A stretch of 64,000 nucleotides of DNA from Nostoc sp. UCD121 (GTDB taxonomy: Bacteria > Cyanobacteriota > Cyanobacteriia > Cyanobacteriales > Nostocaceae), in the NCBI RefSeq assembly GCF_014222285.1, contig NZ_JACKZS010000005.1, positions 1 through 64,000 of the forward strand, given 5' to 3'. The notes beneath the pieces were generated by a model. That model worked only from the letters and a program-made list of their open reading frames with translations. It made no database searches and was not told the origin of the DNA. The position numbers and the translations under genes were made by a program. Every line of letters starts with the position of its first letter. The stretch's first letter is position 1. Below are positions 18,623-26,335 of this stretch, piece after piece.

Positions 18623-20104
18623 CTACCTAACAGAAAATGCCTCATTAAAGCGCCGCGTCACAGGCTCAGTAATAAATGTCAGAATTGACTTTTTACGAGT
18701 GACAATTTCACCTGTAGCAGACATACCTGGTGTAAATTCTACTTCTTGACCACGCACATTAACTGAATGTTTATTTAGCTTAATTCTTGTAGGAAAAACT
18801 AAGCCCAATTCTTTATCAATAATTGCATTTGGACTGACTTGCATAACTTCGCCCTCCACAATCCCAAATTCCTGGAAGGGGAAAGTCGCCATTTTCACTT
18901 TTGCCTTCATTCCTTGACGAATAAACCCAATATCGCGGTTAAGAACTTTCACCTCTAGAAGCATTTCTTCGCCTTCTGGCAAAATTGACAGCAATTCTTC
19001 ACCAGATTGGACTGGTCCCTTGGTGGCTTTGACTCTGTAAATCGTACCTGCAACGGGAGCCTCAATCGTTTCTAAAGCTTGCTGCTTCCTCGCCTGCTCT
19101 AATTGACCTTGAACAGTTGTCAGTTCTTCTTTACGCTTGTTGAACTGCGTTAAAATTTCACTTTGGCGTTCTGATGCTACACGCTGGGACTGGCTGCGGG
19201 CAGAGTTGTAAGCTTGTTCTGCTTGGCGAATTTCTTGGGTTTGAGCAGCAATATCTTTTTCTAATGATGTGACTTTATCTTGAGCCTCTGTTATTCTATT
19301 CTGGGCGTTAGTCACTTCATCTTGCGATCTGGTAATTTCTGTCTTTGCACGAGTCAATCTTTCTTGAGCATCCAAGTAATCGACACGAGGTACAGCACCA
19401 GGAGTAATTAGGGTGCGTAAGCTTTTTTCCCTTTCTTGTGCAAGTGCCAAATTACTTTCAATTTTAATTCGGATGCTGTCTGCGTTGGCAAGGTTGGTTT
19501 GGGCATTAGCAAAGCTGCTTTTGGCATTAGCTAAGTTGTCTTGCAATCGAGTCAAGCGGACTTTGGCTTGATTGATGAGTGCTATTTGGCGATTTGCTTC
19601 TGCTTCTGCTCCTGCTTGACGCGCTTGGTAGTCTTGCAGACGGGAAGTTAAAAGTTCATCTTGTAGTTTTGTCCCAGTTGTTTTGCCTCCAAGACGTTCT
19701 GCATCCAAACGTTGTAAATCGTCTTGAATCAATCTAGTTGATTTGGCTAGGCGGGAAACATCAGTTATTTGCAAGTCCGGGTCTTTTTGAATCAGAATTT
19801 GACCTTTGGTGACGCGATCGCCTTCTTTGACTTTCACACCGACAATTGACCCCCCACCCAAGGATGTCACTGGCCTAACCTGTGTGGAAGCAATTAATTC
19901 CCCTGGCGCTGTTGCTACTTCATCTATTTGCGAGAAGTACGCCCAAGCGATCGCTCCAAATACAATGGCGCTCATCGTTCCCGCTAATAATCTCGTGTAC
20001 AGGGGTGGCAATTCCTGTACTGCCTTCCCCAACTCATAAGTGAGTTGTTCCTCTGGTTGGGCGAATCGCTCTTTTGTCTGACGTGCTTGAGCAGCATTTA
20101 CCAT
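18623..20104 (-). CDS. HlyD-family membrane fusion protein (type I secretion adaptor)
   Basis: This 493-aa periplasmic adaptor links an inner-membrane ABC exporter to an outer-membrane channel. It has a short cytoplasmic N-terminus and one transmembrane helix (about 38-60, LLAGTMSAIVFGAIAWAYF). A biotinyl-lipoyl-like first half (GGSIVGVKVKEGDRVTKGQIL, in pieces) follows. Next is a long alpha-helical coiled coil (about 125-340, rich in Q/A/N) and the second lipoyl half (EAPVAGTIYRVKATKGPV). The C-terminal beta-barrel part is of the HlyD_3 type. It is convergent to the protease genes and is the natural partner of the exporter at 9556-12258. A TolC-like outer-membrane component is not in this window. 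Confidence 0.93.
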   Translation of the reverse strand: MVNAAQARQTKERFAQPEEQLTYELGKAVQELPPLYTRLLAGTMSAIVFGAIAWAYFSQIDEVATAPGELIASTQVRPVTSLGGGSIVGVKVKEGDRVTKGQILIQKDPDLQITDVSRLAKSTRLIQDDLQRLDAERLGGKTTGTKLQDELLTSRLQDYQARQAGAEAEANRQIALINQAKVRLTRLQDNLANAKSSFANAQTNLANADSIRIKIESNLALAQEREKSLRTLITPGAVPRVDYLDAQERLTRAKTEITRSQDEVTNAQNRITEAQDKVTSLEKDIAAQTQEIRQAEQAYNSARSQSQRVASERQSEILTQFNKRKEELTTVQGQLEQARKQQALETIEAPVAGTIYRVKATKGPVQSGEELLSILPEGEEMLLEVKVLNRDIGFIRQGMKAKVKMATFPFQEFGIVEGEVMQVSPNAIIDKELGLVFPTRIKLNKHSVNVRGQEVEFTPGMSATGEIVTRKKSILTFITEPVTRRFNEAFSVR

Positions 20105-20127
20105 ATATTTTTATCCTTTTTTATTTG

Positions 20128-20195
20128 TCATTAGTCATTTGTCCTTTGTCATTTGTTCTTGGTGATTCACTAATGACCGATGACTAATGACGGTT
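20128..20195. repeat. TCATTAG/TCATTTG heptamer repeats
   Basis: Degenerate tandem heptamers (GTCATTA, GTCATTT, GTCCTTT and their complements) lie between the SDR and hlyD genes. They are a lineage-typical short tandem repeat. Confidence 0.75.
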
Positions 20196-20198
20196 AAT

Positions 20199-21074
20199 TC
20201 AAACTGTTAGATAGCGCCGCAAAAAGGTTTCTAATGTCTCCAATTGGAAGTTAAAAATCGCTTCTAAATTGGCGATTTCATCTTTTGTACAGAAAAATTC
20301 ATTTGCTAGCAATGTGCGATAAGTTCCCAAAGCTTTTTGGACTTGGGGATTAAATAAACCCAATGCACCTTGTAATCCATCAATAAAAAATAGTGGTGAA
20401 TTAATTATTACTGGCTCTTTGGCGAAAATCCGACCAAAAATCCGGGGAATATCTTCTCGTAATAAAATTTCTGGGCCTCCCACTGGTAAAATCTGGTTAC
20501 GAGCGCCTGCAACTGTCACAGAATCGACTATTATCCTTGCCAAATCATCGGTACTGACAATTGAGCTACGGTTTTTGCGATCGCCAATCAGCAGATACAA
20601 TCCCGTTTCCCGAAATCGTTCTACCAGTGGCAGCAAGTTAGATGCTAATCCAGATGGGCGTAAAATTGTGTAATTTAAGCCACTAGCTACCAAATATTGC
20701 TCTACGGCTCGTTTAGCTTTGAACACAGGCGCGTCTTCATATCCGCGATCGGCTCCCAATACCGAAATGAAGACAAAATGCTCTACGCCATTGGCTTTTG
20801 CTTGGTCAATCAGTTCAATATTGGCACGGTAATCTAAGGATAAGGCATCGCTATCAGAACCGTGGGCGCTGATAACATACTTGACACCCTGAGTAGCTTT
20901 TTGAATATCTTTTTCCCGCAGCAAATCACCGATAAAGATTTCTGCACCCCGGTGTTCTAACTCGCTGTAGCGCGAGGTAAGGCGAACAAATGCCCGCACA
21001 GACTGTTCTCGTTGCCGTAGCAGTCGCACAACTCTGCGACCAATTCCTCCCGTTGCTCCAGTTACTAGAAACAT
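20199..21074 (-). CDS. NmrA/Ycf39-like atypical short-chain dehydrogenase
   Basis: This 291-aa NAD(P)-binding protein has an N-terminal GATGGIGRRVVRLL (GxxGxxG, residues 6-12) and an NmrA-like R(A/E)FVR segment. FIGDLLREKDIQKATQGV is followed by FVFISVLGADRGYEDAPVF. The canonical YxxxK is replaced by a KAKRAVEQYL helix, as in atypical SDRs. The C-terminal half is the substrate-binding region. Relatives include Ycf39, involved in photosystem II assembly, and isoflavone-reductase-like enzymes. The specific role here is not known. A strong hydrophobic anchor is absent. Confidence 0.82.
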   Translation of the reverse strand: MFLVTGATGGIGRRVVRLLRQREQSVRAFVRLTSRYSELEHRGAEIFIGDLLREKDIQKATQGVKYVISAHGSDSDALSLDYRANIELIDQAKANGVEHFVFISVLGADRGYEDAPVFKAKRAVEQYLVASGLNYTILRPSGLASNLLPLVERFRETGLYLLIGDRKNRSSIVSTDDLARIIVDSVTVAGARNQILPVGGPEILLREDIPRIFGRIFAKEPVIINSPLFFIDGLQGALGLFNPQVQKALGTYRTLLANEFFCTKDEIANLEAIFNFQLETLETFLRRYLTV

Positions 21075-21200
21075 ATAAATACCTAGATTGAATAGTTGCA
21101 GCGTTTATAGTTGTCAAAATGCTCGATATATGCTCAAGATATCCTCACGCCAACTAAGCCAATTGGTCACACCTTATTTATCTTAATACTCTAAAAATGA

Positions 21201-21230
21201 TCCCCCACATCTTTGTAGATGCAGGGGATA
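21201..21230. repeat. Palindromic repeat, copy 1
   Basis: CCCCCACATCTTTGTAGATG followed by CAGGGG forms an imperfect hairpin (CCCC/GGGG and CATCT/AGATG). It matches a copy at 22905-22932 (CCCCCTATATCTTTGTAGAT, then ACAGGGGG). The two copies bracket the TIR-GUN4 gene. Confidence 0.75.
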
Positions 21231-21310
21231 GGTTAATAAAATTAGTCACGAATGCGTGAATTACTGCAATGAGTCAGCAATCAAGCAGGTTGAAAAAGCA
21301 ATATGCTCAT

Positions 21311-21560
21311 TTTGCTTGCGGAAAACACTGAAATGAGCAAGCAAACTGGGGCTTGAGAAAGCAAACTGGGGTTTGAGAAAGTAAACCGGGGTTTGAGAAA
21401 GTAAACCGGGGTTTGAGAAAGTAAAAGCTGCTTTTGCTTGCGGAAAACACCAAAATGAGAAAGCAAACTGGGGTTTGAGAAAGTAAAAGCTGCTTTTGCT
21501 TGCGGAAAATACCAAAATGAGAAAGCAAACTGGGGTTTGAGAAAGTAAAAGCTTCTTTTG
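21311..21560. repeat. Composite minisatellite with 20-bp and 62-bp units
   Basis: Four consecutive 20-bp units of the form GAGAAAGYAAACYGGGGTTT occupy 21335-21414. Two 62-bp composite units follow (starting 21415 and 21477), each made of a 42-bp spacer containing GCTTTTGCTTGCGGAAAA plus one 20-bp unit. A final partial copy runs to 21560. Neither period is a multiple of three, and all three minus frames stay open. The array is therefore treated as noncoding. It lies between an SDR gene and the TIR-GUN4 gene. Confidence 0.9.
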
Positions 21561-21626
21561 AGTAAGTCAAATGTCATTTTGCTTATTAAATTCGACGTAA
21601 CTTAAGTAATTATGTTAAGAAGATTT

Positions 21627-21700
21627 GTAGTTTGGGTTGAACGGAGTGAGACCAAACAAAGCCGTTAAAATGTTGTGTTTCATTCCTCAACCCAACCTAC
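21627..21700. repeat. 74-bp foldback repeat element
   Basis: GTAGTTTGGGTTGA at 21627-21640 is the inverted complement, with one mismatch, of TCAACCCAACCTAC at 21687-21700. The sequence resembles the GTAGGTTGGGTTGAGG repeat widespread in Nostocales intergenic DNA. No target duplication was recognised. Confidence 0.65.
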
Positions 21701-21835
21701 ATTAGAGTTATTTTTTAGACAAAACCTCGCAGTATTTGGGTGAGTTAGAATCGTTGAAGAAGGATTTAAAGCAGTAAGTATAATGTGTTAGCAATTATTG
21801 CCGATATAGAGAAGTGGATGTGAGGAGACTTATAG

Positions 21836-22748
21836 ATGAGTGACGAAAATCAGTTTGATGTCTTCCTTTGCCACAATAGCAAAGACAAACCTGAAGTTAT
21901 AGAAATTGCTCATGAATTAACAAGACAAGGAATTAAACCTTGGCTAGATAAATGGGAACTTCGTCCTGGTTTAGGATGGCAGGTTTTACTAGAAGAACAA
22001 ATAGAAAATATTAAATCAGCAGCAGTTTTTGTAGGTAAGCAGTGGACTTGGCCCTTGGCAAAGTCAAGAGATGAGAGCTTTTTTAAACGAATTTGTAGAA
22101 AGAAACTGTCCCGTAATTCCCGTTTTGCTTGGGAATACACCACACCAGCCTAAACTCCCAATTTTTCTTAGGGGTAATACCTGGGTTGACTTTCGGACAG
22201 ATACTGAGGCTATGGAGAACTTAATTTGGGGTATTACTGGAAAACCGCCAGAGCGAAAACCAAAGCTACAGCAAGTAATTCAAGCCGATGACCTCAGTTC
22301 TGAGAAGGGAGTAAACTACACGCAATTGCGAGATTTGCTAGCAGCAGGCAAGTGGAAAGAAGCGGATGAAGAAACTTTCGCTGTCATGCTCAAGGCATCT
22401 AGCAGCGAAAAGGAACGCTGGCTTGATAGCGAATACATCAAAAATTTTCCCTGTACTGATTTACGTACCATTGACCAACTTTGGGTAAAATATAGTGGTG
22501 GGCGCTTTGGTTTTAGCGTTCAGAAGAAAATTTATCTGAGTGTTGGTGGGAAGGCTAACAGTGAATATTACAAAGAACAAGTCGTGCAAAAATTTGCTGA
22601 TCGCGTAGGATGGAGAGTGGAAGGAAACTTTGTAGATGACTCTGATGTAGTTTTTAACACTTCAGCAGCAGAGGGACACCTCCCAATTTGGAGGGAATAT
22701 GTGTATTTGTGGGATATCTTTTCTCTCGTTGAGACTTGCGAAGTTTAA
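21836..22748 (+). pseudogene. TIR-GUN4 fusion protein gene, interrupted by a one-base frameshift
   Basis: Frame 1 from the ATG at 21836 encodes a TIR domain (FDVFLCHNSKDKPEVIEIA, GIKPWLDKWELRPGLGW, SAAVFVGK). It derails at 22040. Skipping one base (C22040) continues as SGLGPWQSQEMRAFLNEFVE, which restores the standard TIR motif VGxxGxGPWQxxEM. It then runs to 22748. The repaired product is about 303 aa: TIR about 1-135, linker, and GUN4 about 161-285 with KWKEADEETF, FPCTDLRTIDQLWVKYSGG, RFGFSVQKKIYL and GHLPIW. GUN4 domains bind tetrapyrroles and TIR domains can hydrolyse NAD. The fusion suggests tetrapyrrole- or stress-linked signalling (inference). It may be a recent pseudogene, a programmed frameshift or a sequencing error. 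A GAGGAG precedes the start. Confidence 0.85.
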
Positions 22749-22850
22749 GATTTAAGTACTTCAGACTTTTAAAAATATTTGTAACAGACTTGTTTTCTAC
22801 GAGTTAATCAACATTTCAAATATCCGATACCTGGCAGCCCCGTTGGGGAA

Positions 22851-22970
22851 ATCAAAAGTCAAAAGTCAAAAGTCAAAAGTCAAAAGTCAAAAAATATAAA
22901 ACTTCCCCCTATATCTTTGTAGATACAGGGGGATTATTAACAATTCAAAATTCAAAATTCAAAATTGTTT
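22851..22970. repeat. AAAGTCA and TTCAAAA heptamer repeats with palindromic repeat copy 2
   Basis: Six tandem AAAAGTC units (about 22852-22893) are followed by the CCCCCTATATCTTTGTAGAT palindrome (22905-22932). Then come three TTCAAAA units (about 22942-22964). The palindrome is the partner of 21201-21230. Confidence 0.8.
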
Positions 22971-23014
22971 TAGATGATGATTTAAACGCTTTGTGCAAGC
23001 AGCCCACCTCAAAA

Positions 23015-23917
23015 CTATTCAGCAGCTTTGTTATTAGCCCTATTAGCACGCGCTTCAGCCGAAGCCATCACCTCATCCATATTCTCTAGCACTTCACCAG
23101 GGAAGTTTTCCAAAACTCTGGTAGAAAGAGCAACCCGCCCTTTACCTTCATCCAAGTCAATAATTACAGCCTTAATTGGCTGACCAACTTTAAATACCTT
23201 TTCTAGAGAATCAATGAATTTTTGGCTTACCTGCTTGATATGAAGCAAAGCCCCCATACCATTTAAATCAACAAACACACCAAAAGGCTTGATACCAGTA
23301 ACCTTACCTTCCACTAGTTGACCTAGTTCTAATAAGCTGAAGTTGCTAGAACGAGTTGCTAAACGCTGGGAAAGGATGAGTTTGTTGGTGTTTTTATTGA
23401 TTTCCAAAAAGCCCACAGTCAGATTTTGACCTTTGAGTGCTTCTAAGTTATCACGCTCTGCCAGGTGCGATCGCGGAATAAACCCCCGTAAAGAAAGAAT
23501 ATCGACGGTGACACCACCTTTATTTACACCCATAACCCGTACTTGCACAGTCTGAGCATTTTCCTGCATTTCCGCCAATCGTTCCCAGATGTGCTGAATT
23601 TCCAACTGCTTGCGAGAAAGAGTGACTTGACCTTCTGCATCCTGATCTCGGATAATCAAAAACTGCATATCCTCTTGCAATGGCAGCACTTCCGATAAAT
23701 CGGTAACTGCTCTCAAAGAAGCCTCATCGCGTGGTAGAAAAGCTGACGACTTGCCACCAATATCGACATAAGCCCCATCATGGTCAAGTTGGAACACTTT
23801 GCCATGTACAACCTGTCCCTTTTGAAACTGGTAGTCGTGTTTTTCTAGCGCTTTGGCAAAATCGTCCATCGTAAATGACGAATTGGCTGTTTGAGAAAGT
23901 TTCGATTCGGAATTCAT
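23015..23917 (-). CDS. S1 RNA-binding domain protein (cyanobacterial ribosomal protein S1 homologue, Rps1b-like)
   Basis: This 300-aa protein has three S1 OB-fold domains: about 34-105 (GQVVHGKVFQLDHDGAYVDI), about 120-185 (VQVRVMGVNKGGVTVDI) and about 199-270 (VEGKVTGIKPFGVFVDL). Cyanobacterial S1 proteins have three domains rather than the six of E. coli S1 and act in translation initiation and mRNA binding. The length suggests the shorter Rps1b-type paralogue rather than the main Rps1a; that is a judgement from size. An Ala/Glu-rich tail ends the protein. Heptamer repeats lie upstream. Confidence 0.85.
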   Translation of the reverse strand: MNSESKLSQTANSSFTMDDFAKALEKHDYQFQKGQVVHGKVFQLDHDGAYVDIGGKSSAFLPRDEASLRAVTDLSEVLPLQEDMQFLIIRDQDAEGQVTLSRKQLEIQHIWERLAEMQENAQTVQVRVMGVNKGGVTVDILSLRGFIPRSHLAERDNLEALKGQNLTVGFLEINKNTNKLILSQRLATRSSNFSLLELGQLVEGKVTGIKPFGVFVDLNGMGALLHIKQVSQKFIDSLEKVFKVGQPIKAVIIDLDEGKGRVALSTRVLENFPGEVLENMDEVMASAEARANRANNKAAE

Positions 23918-23970
23918 GACTTTTGAAGATTAATTGTTATTTGAGATGGTGCAACTGGAGTTTTGATTGT

Positions 23971-24041
23971 CATTAGTCACTTGTCATTTGTCATTCGTCA
24001 GTTGTCGTTTATTATTCACTAATGACTAATGACTAATGACT
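23971..24041. repeat. TCATTAG/TCATTTG heptamer repeats
   Basis: Tandem degenerate heptamers (GTCATTA, GTCACTT, GTCATTT, then CTAATGA) fill the gap between the S1 gene and the dienelactone hydrolase gene and can fold back on themselves. Confidence 0.75.
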
Positions 24042-24780
24042 AGTTCAGTTGACTAAAGAGTTGTTTGGCTTGCTCCCAAGCATCAGCAGCAGCTTTAGGA
24101 TTATAACTGGCACGAAGGTCACAGAAAAATCCGTGATCAGCTCCATCGTAGCGAAACACACGATGAGGAATTTTATATTTTTCTAACTCTGCTCCAATCT
24201 CATCTACTTGTTCGGGTGGAATGCTAGCATCTTCTGTACCAAAGAAGGCATAGACAGTACCTGGAATCTCTCTGGTGCGGGTAACAGTGGGAGCGCCACC
24301 TCCTGGCGTACGGGTGGTAATTCCAGCACCGTAAAAGGAAGCTGTAGCTTTAATATCTGGTAAAGTGGCTGCAAGATATGCGACATGACCGCCAAAGCAA
24401 AAGCCAATACAGCCAAAACTATCTTTTTTGACTTGAGGAAGATTTTTGAGGTAGTCAATTGCTAATTGAATATCGCTTAACAACTCTGATGCTTGAGTTT
24501 GCATAGCGTAACCTCTGCCTGTTTCAATATCTTCAGGCGTGTATCCGGTTTCAAAACTAGGAGCAGTGCGTTGAAAAAGTGCAGGTGCGATCGCTACATA
24601 CCCAAGTTTGGCAATCCGTTCTGTAACATCCCGAATGTGAACGTTGACACCAAAAATCTCTTGTAATACAACGATTCCTGGGTAAGATCCAGGTTCTTTT
24701 GGTTCTGCCAGATATGCTGACACTTGAATATTATCTTGCAAAAGATTAACCGTTGTGGTAATTATTGCTTGCTCTGCCAT
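24040..24780 (-). CDS. Dienelactone hydrolase family protein
   Basis: This 246-aa cytoplasmic alpha/beta hydrolase shows the DLH triad. The nucleophile is C128 in GFCFGGH. The acid is D184 in FFGTEDASIP and the base is H216 in DGADHGFFCD. E41 in VLQEIFG is the conserved residue that helps activate the cysteine. Dienelactone hydrolase itself opens chloroaromatic lactones, but most cyanobacterial members have unknown substrates. The closing repeats at 24030-24041 touch the stop codon. It is divergent from the GntR gene at 25047. Confidence 0.88.
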   Translation of the reverse strand: MAEQAIITTTVNLLQDNIQVSAYLAEPKEPGSYPGIVVLQEIFGVNVHIRDVTERIAKLGYVAIAPALFQRTAPSFETGYTPEDIETGRGYAMQTQASELLSDIQLAIDYLKNLPQVKKDSFGCIGFCFGGHVAYLAATLPDIKATASFYGAGITTRTPGGGAPTVTRTREIPGTVYAFFGTEDASIPPEQVDEIGAELEKYKIPHRVFRYDGADHGFFCDLRASYNPKAAADAWEQAKQLFSQLN

Positions 24781-25046
24781 AATAATTTTTACCAGTGTTA
24801 TGTGATTAACGGTGTGTTTGTTTGATATAACTATGCCAGTATGCCGAGGTTATTTCCAATAGAATTACCAGATACCATAGTGAGCGCATTAAAAATTTCT
24901 ACCAGAAAAATTTTATTTGTAAATCAAATATTTTGATATGTAGCAAATACAGCTCGTCACTAAAGGAGTGCTATGTATAGAAGTAACACTTAATACCCAA
25001 AACTCAGCATTTATCACTCAGCACTTAGTATTCAGGAGGTTTGGTG

Positions 25047-26030
25047 GTGATTCAATTCCGTATTCAGCCAGACAGCGAAATTCCCGCATCAACCCAGCTG
25101 TTTAATCAAATCCGCTTTGCGATCGCTTCTCGGCAATATCCCCCTGCTTACAAATTGCCAAGCACAAGGGCGCTGGCAATGCAAACGGGATTACACCGCA
25201 ATACCATTAGCAAAGTTTACCGTCAACTAGAAGAAGACGGATTTGTTGAAAGTATGGCTGGTTCGGGAATTTATGTTCGTCCCCAAGGTCATGAGGGCGG
25301 TAGTCGGCTACAATCACCAATTCTCAAACAAAATCCTGACGCATATCAAGTTGTCCAGAAAGCACTTGATGATCTACTCACCCAAGGATGTACACTCAAT
25401 CAAGCCAGAGAGCTATTTTTAGCAGAAATCGACTGGCGCTTGCGTTGTAGTGCGCGAGTACTGGTTGCAGTTCCATCCTATGACATGGGTGCTGGTGAAT
25501 TGATGGTCTATGAACTAGAGCGATCGCTAAAAATACCAGTGCAGTTAGTAGCAATGGAAGAATTAACAGCAGTGTTAGATAAAACTACCTCTGCAACAGT
25601 AGTCACAAGTCGGTATTTTATCAGTAACGTGGAAGCGATCGCAGCTCCTAAAGCTGCACGGGTAATTCCTTTAGATATCTACGACTACAGCAAAGAACTC
25701 AGCCTCTTAAAAACCTTACCAAAAGAAAACTGTGTAGGCATAGTAAGCCTCAGTTCCGGGATTGCACGAGCAGCAGAAGTCATCCTCCACGGTCTGCGGG
25801 GAGATGAACTACTAGTGATGACTTCGCAACCAAAAGATGCCTATAAACTTCAGGCTATGGTTAAACGGGCTGAGGTAATTATCAGTGATCAAGCCAGTTT
25901 TGCAGCAGTGCAAGCAGCCGTACAAGCATCTGATGAAGATATTATTCGTCCACCAAAGCTGATTAAGGTTGAAAATTATATCGGCACTAACTCGATTAAC
26001 TTGCTAAAACGAGAATTGGGTTTGAGTTAA
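25047..26030 (+). CDS. GntR-family transcriptional regulator
   Basis: The product is 327 aa from the GTG at 25047. TTG at 25041 and GTG at 25044 are in frame, but AGGAGG at 25034-25039 gives proper spacing (7 bases) only for 25047. The N-terminal winged helix (about 8-78) reads TQLFNQIRFAIASRQYPPAY, then KLPSTRALAMQTGLHRNTIS. The C-terminal part (about 110-327) is not a standard aminotransferase or UTRA domain by eye. It resembles the periplasmic-binding-like effector domain of some cyanobacterial GntR proteins. Targets are unknown; the FAD monooxygenase downstream is a candidate. Confidence 0.85.
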   Translation: MIQFRIQPDSEIPASTQLFNQIRFAIASRQYPPAYKLPSTRALAMQTGLHRNTISKVYRQLEEDGFVESMAGSGIYVRPQGHEGGSRLQSPILKQNPDAYQVVQKALDDLLTQGCTLNQARELFLAEIDWRLRCSARVLVAVPSYDMGAGELMVYELERSLKIPVQLVAMEELTAVLDKTTSATVVTSRYFISNVEAIAAPKAARVIPLDIYDYSKELSLLKTLPKENCVGIVSLSSGIARAAEVILHGLRGDELLVMTSQPKDAYKLQAMVKRAEVIISDQASFAAVQAAVQASDEDIIRPPKLIKVENYIGTNSINLLKRELGLS

Positions 26031-26335
26031 TTATAACTTTGCGTAAATTCATGGCGAATTGAGGGTTGAAATTTAAACGCAAAGGATCGCAAAGGTTAGC
26101 GCTGAGGAACGCAAAGGTTTAATGAAGGCAGTTTTTCGCTACGAACTTGTGAAATTCTGTATTAAGCATATCTCTCAAACTCTCATTCCTCTGTGCCCGG
26201 TTATTGAGCGACTTGTACTGAGCGTAGTCGAAGTAAGTCGAAATACTGCGCCTCTGGGGTTCGCTATTTCATAATTAATATCAAGATAATTCGACCAACA
26301 TCTCTGAGAGCAACTGATGCGGGAGGGCTAAGGTA
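26031..26335. repeat. Dispersed intergenic repeats between gntR-like and monooxygenase genes
   Basis: This gap of 305 bp contains tandem-like ACGCAAAGG units (about 26078-26120) and a TGTACTGAGCGTAGTCGAAG module (about 26214-26233). Related ACTTGTACTGAGC occurs near 47800. The end carries GGGAGGG at 26321-26327, the ribosome binding site for the GTG start at 26336. No gene is seen. Confidence 0.6.

Noticed and set aside
21261-21577. Three overlapping minus-strand open frames rich in FSNPGLLSQTP
   Set aside because: They are readings of the 20/62-bp minisatellite in its three frames; unit lengths are not multiples of three and no start signals exist.
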